The position numbers and the translations under genes are program-made. This document shows, piece by piece, positions 46,616 to 58,194 of a stretch of 64,000 bases of DNA. The DNA is from Latrodectus hesperus. Lineage: Eukaryota > Arthropoda > Arachnida > Araneae > Theridiidae. The notes below the pieces were generated by a model, which had not been told where the DNA came from, ran no database searches, and saw nothing but the letters and a program-made list of their open reading frames with translations. Each line of letters begins with the position of its first letter. Position 1 is the first letter of the stretch. Where the stretch lies: NCBI GenBank assembly GCA_037975125.1, contig CM075855.1, forward strand, positions 84,457,392 through 84,521,391. Reading direction: 5' to 3'.

Positions 46616-47010
46616 AATTTAAAAGACTTAACATATGTATTGATATTTCTTTTTTTTTAGGAATAAGTTAAAATGTCAATTATTTTCAAAAAGTTATAAA
46701 TACATTTTAATTTGGTCAATAAAAATTATTAAAAACACTTGATTATTAATTAAATTTTCCTTGGATTGAAAAGTACTTTTGTTTATCTTTATTATTAAAA
46801 AAATAAATAAAAAATTTGTAAGTTAAAAAAAATCATCATCGTAGGATTGAAGATTTTTTAAAAATAAGATCTAAAATAAAGCAATGAAAAAATTTTGACT
46901 TTTTTTTGGGTCGCGACATGAACATATTTGTCAAATTTGGGTCGCGGCTTAAAAAGGTTAAGAACCACTGCTTTAGACCACTCAGCCACGGAGCGCCCCA
47001 GAAGAAATAA

Positions 47011-49382
47011 CAAATGAAGAAGATAAGACAAAACATCCACTTTATGATTAGTTTAAATTGGCTAGGACGATCTAAATTTTTACGCCGACATTAAAATTTT
47101 TTTTTTTACTTTTATATAGAGCATCAAGTAATAGTAGTCTTAAGATATATAATTTAATGGGGTAGATTTCGCTAAGCGCTTATATCTTCTTTTAAATTGT
47201 AATCAAATTTTATTTCATTATTTATTATTATATGTAGCCAAATATAGTAGAATTTGGTGATTTTTTCCCCTTGCCAAATTAATTCACCAAAACCAAATAA
47301 TCGTCAAATGTAGGTAGGGTGCATTAACACATCGCCCTAATTCGAATTTGCGCCATTTTCAAAAATAATTTTGCATTTGTGTATGAATGTTTGTTGATTT
47401 CTAAAGGCTATATTTTGCTGTAAATGTGGTGAACAAATGAAGCTGGCCGAAAGAATAAATATTTTATGATTAGAATATAATCTTTAGGGATTTAGTAATG
47501 TTCACTTTTACTGTTTGTTTAACTTCTAACGATTATTTTCGTTGTAAATGTGGAGGACAAAGGAAACTGATCAAAATAATGGATATTTTACTAGATCTTT
47601 AATGCGTGCGTGTGTGATTGGGATATTACTAAGGATTTTTAATTTCCTCCTTAAAATAAATTTTTCCGCATGAAGATTACAATCCAATTAGAGAAGATAA
47701 CTGAAAGCAAGAATTTTATTGTAATAATTTAAATGTTCAGTTATAAACAAAACTATAGACTTATTTTATTTTCAAATTTTTGAATATTTTTTTCGAAAAT
47801 ATTACAGATTTGTAATATTTTCCCATTATTCTGCTATTGAATCCATTAAAGGAATATTTTTAAAATTTAGTCCAGATTTCTTTTTTTTAAATTACCAGCT
47901 ATCACAGAAATTCATAAATTTCAGGAATTTCATAAAACGATATATTTGAATAAACAATTTTTAAAAATTTTTTTGACTAAATTAAAGATTTGTATTTTTT
48001 AGTGTAAATGTTCGACGGCATAGTTTTGCATTAAGTTGTTAAGAGAAATTTGAAAATTTATTCTTTTATATTCTAATGACTTTCGGAATTCTGTCTAAAA
48101 TCATATTCTAAAATCATTAAAGAAAATGTGAAAATTTATAGTTTTATGTTGTAATGACTTGCAGAACTCTGTCTAAATTATTGAATTTATCAAAATTACT
48201 TTATTTAATATATATAAAAAAAATTCATTTACCATTTCCGAAATTCTTCACTTTATATATTTTTAACGAAAAGTAATTATTAAATGTTATTTTCATTAAG
48301 ATATTCTTATTATTTACTTTTTATTATTTTCGCTACTTTATTTAAGAAATTCATAAAAAATAATTATAATTGCAGAATTAGTTTAGATTTTTAAAGATTC
48401 AGAAATGCATTATCATATTTTTTGTTTTCCATAAAATAATTTACTTGAAAAATATTTTAATACTATTTGAATTGTGTTGATAATTTGCTTGCCATTTATT
48501 TAGACTTTATTTTTATTTAAAGATTTATGGTTATTATAAAGAATTATCTCAAATATTTATTTTAAAAATATTCAAAGCAATGATCTCATTCAATGAGTTT
48601 GATTAAATTTAGATTATGAAATATACGCTAATTTTGTTGAATAGTTATATAGTTTTCAATATTTCCTAAAAAATTATCAAAATATAAAAAAAATGCAAGA
48701 AATTACACATTTTGAGTTTCAATATATATATCAGATGTCTCGGTAAATAAACAGTCATATTTTAGAAAACTGATATTGTCCATCAGTCTAAATGTAAGTA
48801 AGAATTCAATATGATGTAAAAAGTTTCATTTCTGTTGTTTAACAGAACAATGACGTCATTATTTTCTTCTCCGTGAGTTCACGAAGAATTTGTCGAGCTA
48901 GATTTTCACCGCGAGAAAACTTTGCCAAGACTTAAACGCGTTTAAAAGTGCAGTGCGAATGGGGTATTACTGTGTTTTAATATACTATTAGACTTAGAAA
49001 TTTAAAAATAACGTCATTTAAAAATGGTAATCATAAAAGAAATCGGGAAAAACTTTGATTTCTTAGATAGTTGTTTTCTTTTTTAAAAGTCCATTGATAA
49101 CCATTATGAATTGTTTATCAAATTCCATATCTATGTCTCCTCCGTTTGGCGAAAATTTTTTCTCCAATTAACGAGAAAGTGATTGTAATGTTCATTTTTA
49201 CCATAGTACTTGTATCTTATTATTATTAATATTTAAAAATATTATGTTATTTCATATTTAAGTTTTTTAAATGACTCTAAATATCGCTTTTGAAATAGTC
49301 ATTTCTTATCCTGATTAATATGTATATATGCTTTATTGTAAGTAATTTATTTTAAATGTATGATTTTGGTATACAAAATCAA
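47011..49382. other. AT-rich sequence with one old tandem duplication
   Basis: About 47388-47475 and 47512-47600 are diverged direct copies offset by 124 bp, both containing TGTAAATGTGG followed by ACAAA.GAA.CTG. A TGACGTCA palindrome lies at 48851-48858 in a somewhat less AT-rich patch (48720-48980). No gene was recognised. Confidence 0.5.
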
Positions 49383-49528
49383 GGAGAGCCACTTTAATCT
49401 AAATTTTAATTGAATTACATTACTCTTTATTTTTGGTTATAATTATTAAATTTAATCTTCCATTATTAAATTTAAATTTTTGTTAGATGATAAAAATGAA
49501 TAATTTTTTTTAAATTAAAAAATATGTT
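49383..49528 (+). repeat. Left part of the older repeat interrupted at 49530
   Basis: Corresponds to the start of the repeat at 40431 (TTTAATCTAAATTTTAATTG, TTACATTACT, AAAAATGAAT). The remaining part resumes at 52016. Confidence 0.7.
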
Positions 49529-49529
49529 A

Positions 49530-52015
49530 AGTCCCTATTACATTAGAGTTGCCCAGATTTCAGTTTGAGCAACTCCCGTAGAATTAACATTACGTGACGT
49601 CACAGCTAAAAATTTGAGCAACTCGTTCTATCCATCCAATAATATTACAGATTTTTTCACAGCTGCGCAGTTGAAATTTGTAAATCATTTTGTTTTCGCC
49701 AAGTTTCATGCCAAATGAAAGTTATTGGCGTTATAAGTTGCTGAGAATGAGCAACTTTTTTGTGCATGCAGCAGCAACTCGAGCAATTCATATCGCCAAT
49801 GATTTTAAACACGGATCATGTTTTGTCTGTTTTTCGCCAAGTGGAAGTAATAACATGGAAATAAGTGATTGGTTTTAATTATTGTATTTCATTTCAATCT
49901 AGCAGAATTGCCGGTATTAAAAACAAACAAAAAGGAAATGCTCTTCAGTTAGAAATAACCAACTTAATAAACTCATTTGATGAAGATTAAAAAATTGTTT
50001 GTCTTTATTGTATACTTTTTCAATATTATAGATGAAACACTTAATAAATGTAATACATAGTTAAAAACTCAGATAATTAAAATTGTTTTTAATTTCTTCA
50101 GCAAAGTAGATGAGAAGTGTTCCAATTTCAATATTTATTAAATTTACTGAGTTTTCAAACATTAATTTCATTTAAAGTTTTGTTAGTTATTCAATACATG
50201 AGACTATTTTGTCATTTTAAAATGTTTACAGTTTGTGTTGAACTTACATTTGCATATTTAAACTGAAACTTCAGTCGAAATAAGTATGCCATGTAAAATA
50301 TTTAGTATTAATTTTACTTTTATTTTTTCATTACATTAATTTCCTGTTTTTCTTTTTAGCAAGTTAATGCATTATAATTAAATGTTGAAGGCACAAGCAT
50401 TTTGGTTTATTATTTACAAATACATATTTATACGATTTCATTATTATTCTTCATATAATTAAATTCTTTTATACATTTTTTCGCTGGAACACACTTACAT
50501 AATGTTCATTTACTCATCCAAAATATATTGCAATCTTATAACTAACTCCATTTACTTTTGACAGTATGTAAATTAGACTTAAAAATAAATTCTTATAATG
50601 ATGAAAATACTGGAATGTACAAAAAAAATAATGAAATGATTTTAATGCAAGCAAAAATTTCTATTTAAATAAACATTAAAATATTATTCCTGTATATATT
50701 GTGTATTAAATTGATATAAATCAATATAAAATTTTAATAATTTAAAGCCTTTTTCAATTGTTTTTATGATGAAGCATTTTTAACATATAGATTATAGTAA
50801 AACTAATTAAAAATCAAATTTAAAAAAGGGCTGTGTTACAACTTTATGTGTTAAAAAGTTACAATTTTAATAATGAAGTTAAATACAATATTTGATTAAA
50901 ATAGAAATCTTGTATTTGTTCCTATTTGCGATGTAAACACAAATAATGTGAAAGTAAGTATAAAAAATATAGATGATTGCTATATTTGCAAAATAATTTA
51001 ATTCACATCATGGTCAATATAGAGAGTATTTTGACTTCCAATGTAAAGCAATTAACTAATCATTGAAATGAACAATAAAGACTAATTGCAGTCACTACTG
51101 AACAATTAGAGATGAGTGTCATATAGATGAGTTTTCTCCATACACGTCTATCATCGAGTGCTTGAGAGTTTTACAATGAGCAATAACAAGTGCAATAAAT
51201 GAATATGACCCACAACTTATGTGAACTCTTCCTAAAAGAAAATTCACTCTAGATATTCAAATCCCTCACCATGACCTTCAATTGCAAGATTATCAGCTAT
51301 GAGGCTAAATAGCTTTTCATTCTTTTAGTTTCATACAAATTTCATAACATTTTTTTCAATTTGAAAATGTAATGTGAAACAAACTATTCATATAATGTCA
51401 TCACAAAATGCTATCAATTATTTCTTTTCTTCATTTTTTCCCCACAAAACTTAAATATATATATATTCATTCAAAATATACTAGTCATTTTATTGCAGAT
51501 TATAGTTTAAGAAACTGTATGTACATAAAGATAGTGTAAAGAATCTCTGCTTTTATGTGGTGTGTTTGTTTAAATGCAATAAATAATTAGTTTAAAAATG
51601 CATCTTATTTTAATATGCCACAATATTTACTTTAATAAAAAAGAGAAATAATTGATTTTTTCATTTTAAAAATAAATTATAAATTAAAATTCATAACTAA
51701 TATATATATTTTTTAAAAAAATATAATTTTTGTGCATTTCCTCAACTTTTAAAATAGTAATTTGAGTTTCTTTTTTTAATATATCAATAGTTAATCATTA
51801 ATTTTTTATAAACATTGTTAACAAATTATTTTTGTATAGGAAAATCTTACAATACAATATATACAATTTTGGGTGGTGTTTGTAAAATTTCATGTTTAAA
51901 TTGAAGTTTCAATCTGAAATTATTTTTTCTTTCAAATTCTTAGTCTTTTTATTTAAGAATAAATTATACACACAAAACTAATGTAATCTGGGCAACTCTA
52001 ATGTAATAGGGGCTT
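49530..52015. mobile_element. 2.5-kb non-coding DNA transposon with perfect 27-bp terminal repeats
   Basis: CCCTATTACATTAGAGTTGC at 49533 continues to 49559 and recurs as an exact inverted copy at 51985-52011, 27 bp without mismatch. The flanking older repeat is continuous with itself across the element when compared with the copy at 40431-40970, so the boundaries are supported by an empty site. The interior is AT-rich apart from the first 350 bp and holds no recognisable transposase; the only open frame (49690-49878) has no known motif. A target duplication of TTA (49527-49529 and 52016-52018) is possible and would suggest a PIF/Harbinger-like origin, but this is uncertain. Confidence 0.8.
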
Positions 52016-52395
52016 TTACTTTTGAAATTCTAATTGAAAACATATAAGGAAAAATCACACTTTGAATAAGATATTAAAATTAATTAGATATTATTCTATT
52101 TTAGTTTTCATTTGGTAACAATATGTTTTTGCATTTTATAGAAATTTAAAGATATTCTGTACTCTATGTTTTCAGTACAGACAAGTACTCTATGTTTTCA
52201 TAGGAATTTACCAATCTTGAGCATTGTCCAATCATTTAAGTTTAAAATAATTATGTATTTACATTTTTTATAAGAAATTTTTTCAGATCAAACATAAAAT
52301 TATCAAATTACTTAAGAAAGATACATTTTATTGAACAAAATATATTTTGTGTGTAATATAATCAAAATTACTATTGCTTGAAACACGTGTGCTGT
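52016..52395 (+). repeat. Right part of the older interrupted repeat
   Basis: Matches 40575-40970 in block order (GAAATTCTAATT, TTTGGTAACAATAT, ATAGAAATTTAAAGAT, ACATTTTATTGAA, GTGCTGTAG). A local 19-bp direct duplication, GTACTCTATGTTTTCA plus flanking bases, at about 52157-52202 is private to this copy. The similarity stops at GCTGTAG, just before GGATGGGACC, where other sequence begins. Confidence 0.7.
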
Positions 52396-52479
52396 AGGGA
52401 TGGGACCTTGTTACTTTTCTTGTACTTGGTACGTACTGAGTACAGTTACTTTTAAGGGAACAGGTATATTACTGATTAC

Positions 52480-53225
52480 ATTTTGTATTTATATGTGTTT
52501 GATGGTTTTCTTCATTGTTGTTCCAGTATTGATCCTGTAGAATGTTGTAGTATAGTTGCCAGTTTATTCTGTAGAGATATTTTTGTTCAATTATTTTATT
52601 TATTCCCAGACATCCAATAACTGGGAGGTGGTCATTTAATGTATTAGCTGAGAGTGGTATTTGGCTATTGTTTAGAAAGATGTCTAATATATCTCCTTTA
52701 TTTCTATAATCGAAATGCGTTGGTTCTATTGGTGCTACTATTGTATAGTTATAGTTTTGTGTAGCGTTTAATATTGTGGTTCCATTTTGATTAGTAATTT
52801 TATATCCCCAGTGTATATTTTTACTATTTAGATCTCCAACTATGATGGTTGGGAAATTGAGAAAGTGAGGAAATTGGAAAATATATCAATAACGTTCTGT
52901 GAAGTTAGTATGTGCTGAGGTCTATTATAAATGCTCGTAAATTTGATATTTATTTTGGGTTTAAAGGTGACAATTATAGAAGTTTCTTCATAACCATTAT
53001 TGTTATTGTTGCTGTAAATCGTTGAGTTTAATGATCTTTTAATTGCTATGGCTGTCCCACCTCCTTTGTGGTGAGCTCTATCAGTTCTATATACGTTGTA
53101 ATTTGATTGCAGGCGTTAGATGCGTCTCCGAGAGTAAGATTATGTCAATGTTATATTGATCCAGGAAGTTTATGAGTTCTTGTGTCTTTGGTTTAATGCT
53201 TTGTGCATTCTAAGAGGCCACTGTG
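52480..53225 (-). pseudogene. Non-LTR ORF2 N-terminus: AP-like endonuclease, broken
   Basis: The pieces, in order on the minus strand, are: a degraded start (..ALAQSQWPL, then ELINFLDQYNIDI-like sequence near 53170); a catalytic-core piece, DRAHHKGGGTAIAIKRSLNS (about 53090-53030); IVGDLNSKNIHWG (about 52840-52800), the metal-binding GDLN motif; ILDIFLNNSQIPL; and LNDHLPVIG (about 52640-52615), where the family has SDHxP. These are the hallmarks of the endonuclease that nicks the target DNA. In-frame stops and at least two frameshifts are present. The sequence loses similarity just after YRINWQLYYNIL (about 52560-52520). Confidence 0.85.
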
Positions 53226-53249
53226 ATTGGGCTAAAGCTTTGTTGGTTG

Positions 53250-54728
53250 TTACTCATTATTTGCTTTTATTGTTCCATTTTGTTGGGCCTCCATGGCCTC
53301 GTTAAATTTTTTCAATTGAGCAGTTAATTCTAGGATTTCTGAATTTTGCACATATTTGTCTAGTAATTTTAGCTCATTTGCAATTGATTTTGCTTCATTT
53401 ATTGATTCCTTTGTCTTAACTATTGTGTCGTTTTCTTGAACCAGTACATTTGCGTATGTTAGTTTGGGTTTTGAACTGGGCACAATTGTACTTTTTATAT
53501 GTGCATTTAGATTTTGTTTTCCTTTTATTTTGGGGAATTTATTACATCCCCTGAAACTAGCAGGATGGGCTTCGCCACAGTTGGCGCATTTCGCAGGTGT
53601 GGTAGTCGATTTAGGACAATTTGAATGGTGATGGTCCCCTGCACATTTCACACACTTGAAATTGTGGTGACAGGAGGTTTGTGCATGAAAGAAGCCTTGG
53701 CATCTAAGGCACTGCGTTACTCCTTTTCTTCCTTTGTATGTTTCTATTTTAACCGCTAGGTTAAATATGTGAGACATATTATAAATTTCTTTTGGCTTGT
53801 CATTTTTAGGGAGAGTAACAATGTATAGAGGTAAGTTGATTTTGTTCCCGTCAAATTTTTTTGGTCATCTGGGTAACATTGATAATTTGAAACCCCTCTT
53901 GGATTAATTCTTGAGTTATTTCTTCTGCATTATAGTATGGCGGAAGGTTGCGTATGACTATTTTTAGATTCTTGTCTTCTGGGAGGACAAAAGTATGGTA
54001 GGTGGTTTTTATTTCGTCTAAAGCTGAGGTGACTTTTCTATGTGTTTCAGCATTATCCACTTTTAATGTTAAAATTTCAGTTCCCATCATTTTTCTTTTG
54101 TAACCTGATATATTTTTGGATTTGAAGAGTTCCTGTAGATTTTTCCAATTAATTGTTTGGTCTTTTATCACTATTGGTGGTATTTTAGTGTTCTTTTTGG
54201 CTGGTTGGAAGTTTTGAGTATCACTCATTTCATTGTTATTATCTGTGACTTCATTAGATTTTTTGTTAGAGACATTAATTTTTTCCTCGATTTTTCGTTT
54301 GATGGCTAACTTAGGTTTTAAGGTTTTAACAGTTTGGTTAAGTTCCGGGTAGTCTTCATTTTCTGATACAATTTCGACGTCATCGCAGTCGCTTAGGACT
54401 TCAAATCGATTATTAGTTGTAACAGAGAATGTCGGTGACGCATTTACATTAGTTTTTGGATTGTCCCTATTTTTCGAGGTTTTCTCCCTTTGATAACTCG
54501 CAAGGAGCTCAGTTAATTTCGTCAGTTCGATGCTGTGTATTCGCAGTAGTTCTATTTCTCTGTCCGTAAGTTCCTCATTACTAATCTTCTGAATATATTC
54601 GGAAGTTAGTCTAATTTTATTGCTGACGGCCCTCACCCCGATTCCAGAGTCATCATGTATCAGAAGTCCGTAGCCTGAGGGGGAGGGTTTGAAACCTCCA
54701 TCTGTCCGGTGGACTCCGAAGAGTCCAT
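53250..54728 (-). pseudogene. Non-LTR ORF1 (Gag-like, zinc knuckles), frameshifted
   Basis: The likely start reads MDSSESTGQMEVSNPPPQAT, with a one-base shift at about 54673 into ...GIRAVSNK-like sequence. The long middle section (54636-53851) is charged, with an RRM-like/PRE_C2HC region (LKIVIRNLPPYYNAEEITQE, then GFQIINVTQM). A second frameshift lies at about 53850. The C-terminal section (53777-53250) has three cysteine-histidine knuckles (CLRCQGFFHAQTSC, CVKCAGDHHHSNC, CANCGEAHPASFRGC), as in jockey/X-element nucleic-acid-binding proteins, and ends GTIKANNE with a stop. The protein would bind the element RNA and chaperone reverse transcription. Two frameshifts make this copy defective; otherwise it is well preserved. 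Confidence 0.9.
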
Positions 54729-54950
54729 GCAGTCCTAGTCAAAACACAAGAAAATTTGCCCCTTGTGTTGGCACCGTAAGGTATCCGGGGACTTCTACTT
54801 ACACAAGTCACTATCTCCGTTGGTGATGATCTTTGAGAAGCTTGAATAAGATTGTAGCATAAGAGAAGATCTCAGGGACTGGTCAATCTGAGACACGTTC
54901 AGCTAACCCAACACCTTTGCTTGGATTTAGAAAGATTTCTCAATTATATA

Positions 54951-56224
54951 AATGAATTTTTATAATTAACTGGTAAATAGTTTGAAAACAACTGTCAAGT
55001 GATAGGATTAATCAATTACAAAGAGATATAATAAGTTAGCTTACAAAAATACAGCAATTAATCAAAAAAAATCAACTTAAATTAAATTAATTTTATTTTT
55101 CTATTGTTAAACATTAATGAGACAATCATAGTAAAAATTGTTGATATATAATAGATAGTAATTTTTATTATAAAAGACTTTTATTTGTCTATATTTTTAT
55201 ATAGTAGATATATAAATTAGATTTTTCTAAAATAAAAATTGCATTAACTCACATATCTTGTTTCAGATTCAGGGAAAATATTAATAGATAAAAAAGTAAA
55301 ATATAAATTTATAAATTTTTCTATAACAAATAATTTTTTTCTTAAAAAAATTACATTTGTAGTTAAATATATCCTTTAATCATAAATGAAATGGTGTATT
55401 TATATATTATATCGGTAGAATTAACTTTTAATTTGAGAAAACATTTCATGTCAGATTAGGCAACATAAATAAATTTATATTTTGAAAAGAATTCTACTTG
55501 ATTACTTTAAAAAGTTAATTCATCAGTAAAATAGCAAATTGAATTTTTAAGTTTATTATATTTTATTTATGTAGACTGCTCTAAATAAAAAAAACTGACA
55601 ATATTAATAACAGCTTAATCCTATGCATTTCAGTAAAACTAGAATCTCTATTTGAATACAAAAACAGTTAAGCGTCAATTAATTGTATGGCTCAAGATAA
55701 AGGTGAAATGTTTGAAATAATTTTCAAATATAAAGACACACATACAGGGCAAAAACTTTTAACTGATCTGTAGACATCACAAAAAAAGTTACTATGATTC
55801 AATATTGAGTATAATTACCCAACTATAAAAACCAATTACTTAAAAAATATACAGAAAGACCCAATTTATTTGAAATATAACCACATATCTAGAAAAGGGT
55901 AATCATTTATTAAATAACATTATCTAACCTCATAAATTTTAAATATTTAATACTTGAATTTTTGAATTTTGGAAACTAAAAAATCCTTAAATTAATCAAA
56001 CTAAAATTCATAGGCAAAAAATTTTTTAATGTTTATTTCTTCATAATAGTTTTTTCTTAATAAATAACAAATGAGAGTTACAAGATATGTAAAATATGTA
56101 ATCATATATAATGAAAATTTTTTCTTAATAATTGAGTTATGTATATATAAATGCCTCTACTTACAATTATAATAAACAGTTATTTACAAAAAGCATAACT
56201 TAACATTATCAACATTAATCAATA
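54951..56224. other. AT-rich sequence, nothing recognised
   Basis: Low-complexity AT-rich DNA between two transposon remnants; no coding or repeat signature was found. Confidence 0.5.
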
Positions 56225-57540
56225 TTTGTTGAAGAAACATAAGAAGGAAAATCACCCGAAGGTTTCTTTGCAAATATGTGCGATTTTCGCTCTGATAGAA
56301 AGGCAGTATTGGAACATTTCCAAGAAATTCATCATTTGTGTTTAAACTCTGTAGAATTAAAATTTAACACTTTGTCAAAATTTCTCATCTGGAAAGAAGA
56401 AAATGAACGCGTAGATAAATGTCACTTTAAAAAAGTAAGAGGCACCTGCACTATTAATAATAAAAAATACCATTATTTCGAATGTCATTGATCTGGTCAT
56501 CACTCATACTGTGGTAAGGGCCTACGTCATACGAAATCTCAAGGAAGTAACAAAATTAATGCTTTTTGTCCTGCTAGTTAAAATGCTATAGAAAATGGTG
56601 TGGGTTCCTGTTCAGTAACTTATATCAAAACTCATCTTGGGCATGATAATGAACTTGGCCACCTATTTTTAAGTGAAATTGAAAGACAAAGAGGACTTGA
56701 AAGAATTCATCTTTTAACTAATAAAGACCTGCATAACATTGAAAGGCAGTTTAACTTAGGCCCAGAAGCTGTTCGTCATCAAAATGATGGAATCAGCGTG
56801 GATGCCTAGGTAAAGGCAATGGAGGAAAATGACTCAGATTCATGTGTTCTTTACTACAAACCTCAAGGGAAATCAGTAGAGAATTATTCATTTTTGAAAT
56901 CAAAAGATTTTATTCTCGCAATTATGAATGAAGCACAAATAGAACTTGTTAAAAAATTTGGTGTGGATTGTGTGTGCGTGGATGGAACACATGTACTTAA
57001 TAATTATGGCTTTCAATTAATTACCTTGTTGGTTTTGGATGATATGCGCCTAGACTTTCCTGGGGCATTTTTCATATCAAATAGATGGTATGAAGATGTT
57101 GTCAGTTTATTTTTAAGTGCCCGCCATTGGATAAAAAAAGTTTATTTTTAAGTTTTATTAAAGAAAAAATTGGACTCATAAAGCCAAAATTATTTATGTC
57201 TGATATGGCACCTTCATTTATTAATGCATGGGAAAAATTTATATTGGAGCCAGAATTGAAGCTATTTTGTACATGGCATGTAGACCGGGCATGGCGCAAA
57301 AATTTAAGTAAAATTAAAAATTTAGAAAAACAAGCTGAGGTTTACAAAATGCTTCGAACATTGCTTGTAGAAAGAGAGCAGTTTACTTTTAATACTTTGT
57401 TGCACCAAGTATTAGATAAACTTGAGAACGATGATGAAACTTCAGCATACGCCTCGTATTTCAAAGAAAATTATGTAAAGTGTTGTGAAAAATGGGCGTA
57501 TTGCTATAGACTTCATGGAGGCTTATTATTTGTTATAGAA
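56225..57540 (+). pseudogene. MULE-type transposase remnant
   Basis: In one frame from about 56230 to 57125, then another to 57540: a C2H2-like N-terminus (HKKENHPK, CDFRSDRKAVLEHFQEIHHL); a cysteine/histidine region (YHYFECH, SGHHSYC); SVTYIKTHLGHDNELGHL; then the MULE core with VCVDGTHVLNNYGFQLITLL (first Asp, about 56970) and KLFMSDMAPSFINAWEKF (second Asp, about 57200). CTWHVDRAWRKNLSKIK and KWAYCYRLHGG follow. Stops at 56489-56491 (TGA, where Arg is likely), 56579-56581 (TAA) and 56807-56809 (TAG), plus a frameshift near 57130, inactivate it. Similarity ends after RLHGG at 57522, before the third catalytic acid and the C-terminus. MULE proteins of this form are, to my recollection, frequent in arachnid genomes. 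Confidence 0.8.
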
Positions 57541-58190
57541 ATATATATAAATTTATATTTTACTTTTTTATCTATTAATATTTTCCCTGAACAAAAATTG
57601 TGAGTGCCTGAATGACCATTAAGCATTTTCTCTCCCTATTGAGCATTTTCCAGTTTATTAAACAATAAAGATTAAACAAAAAATAAATAAACAAAATATT
57701 AAACAAATAAAAACAATAATACACACACATGAAGTTTTTAAACTAATTTTGAATTTGTACAATTCTAAGCTAATCAGTCGAAATGTAGATCTTTAATATA
57801 ACCTATATAATAGAGACACACTTATTTAAAAACTTTGATAAAAAAAACTTCCATATGTATATACAGCTATTTAAAATAAAACAATATATAAGTATTACTA
57901 TAAATGAGTAATGTTAATTATATTTTAGCGTGATTAGATAAAAAAACACATAATACGTTAACAAACTTAAATAATTAATGAAACAAAATAAAGTTAATGA
58001 ATAATCTACAACTCTCTCCCAAACCTTTTTTAAGTTAAATTAAATCCCTATGTAAACGAGGAGCAGACAGCCCTCTCTCAGTTTCATTTTTAAGCATCAA
58101 TGCGCATGCGCGAAAAACAAACGCAAATTTCTTTAGCTCGATTTAACGACAAGTTGTTTGGTTTAGTCGAACCCGCGTGTTTGAACCACA
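57541..58190. other. AT-rich sequence, nothing recognised
   Basis: It follows the point where MULE similarity stops. A palindromic TGCGCATGCGCG lies near 58100. No gene or repeat end was identified. Confidence 0.45.
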
Positions 58191-58194
58191 TGTC

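Larger units (their letters stand above)
44324..46970 (+). mobile_element. hAT transposon of Charlie/ZBED type, full length
   Basis: The 2647-bp element has ends CAGCGGTTCTTAACC and, read inward from the right, CAGTGGTTCTTAACC; both continue into GTCGCGACCC-type sequence. It is flanked by an 8-bp duplication with one mismatch (CTTTCGAC 44316-44323, CTTTAGAC 46971-46978) that keeps the hAT pattern nTnnnnAn. It is inserted in a SINE and itself contains a small inverted-repeat element at 44437-44604. The transposase is on the plus strand and inactivated by frameshifts. Confidence 0.95.
44119..46998 (-). mobile_element. SINE type 2 (tRNA-Ser/Leu-like head), split by a hAT insertion
   Basis: The SINE is 44119-44323 plus 46979-46998, about 225 bp, flanked by a perfect 12-bp duplication CAGAAGAAATAA (44107-44118 and 46999-47010). 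Read on the minus strand and across the insertion, the head starts GGGGCGCTCCGTGGCTGAGT, where TGGCTGAGTGG is an A box. It continues through a long variable-arm-like hairpin and a perfect B box (GGTTCGATTCC), followed by a body of about 130 bp. The A box, B box and long variable arm point to a class II tRNA (Ser or Leu) origin. The hAT at 44324-46970 landed between the A box and the B box. Confidence 0.92.
52430..54950 (-). mobile_element. Jockey/X-like non-LTR element: 5' UTR, ORF1 and endonuclease only
   Basis: Reading downward on the minus strand, a leader of about 200 bp (to about 54920) precedes ORF1 (start codon at 54728-54726). ORF2 begins near 53225 and its endonuclease domain runs to about 52500. 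No reverse transcriptase follows. The preserved part is thus the 5' end, opposite to the usual 5' truncation, so the 3' part was lost by deletion, recombination or incomplete duplication. No target duplication could be identified. A hAT-like sequence (GTAGGGATGGGACC, 52393-52406) lies at the lower boundary. Confidence 0.8.
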
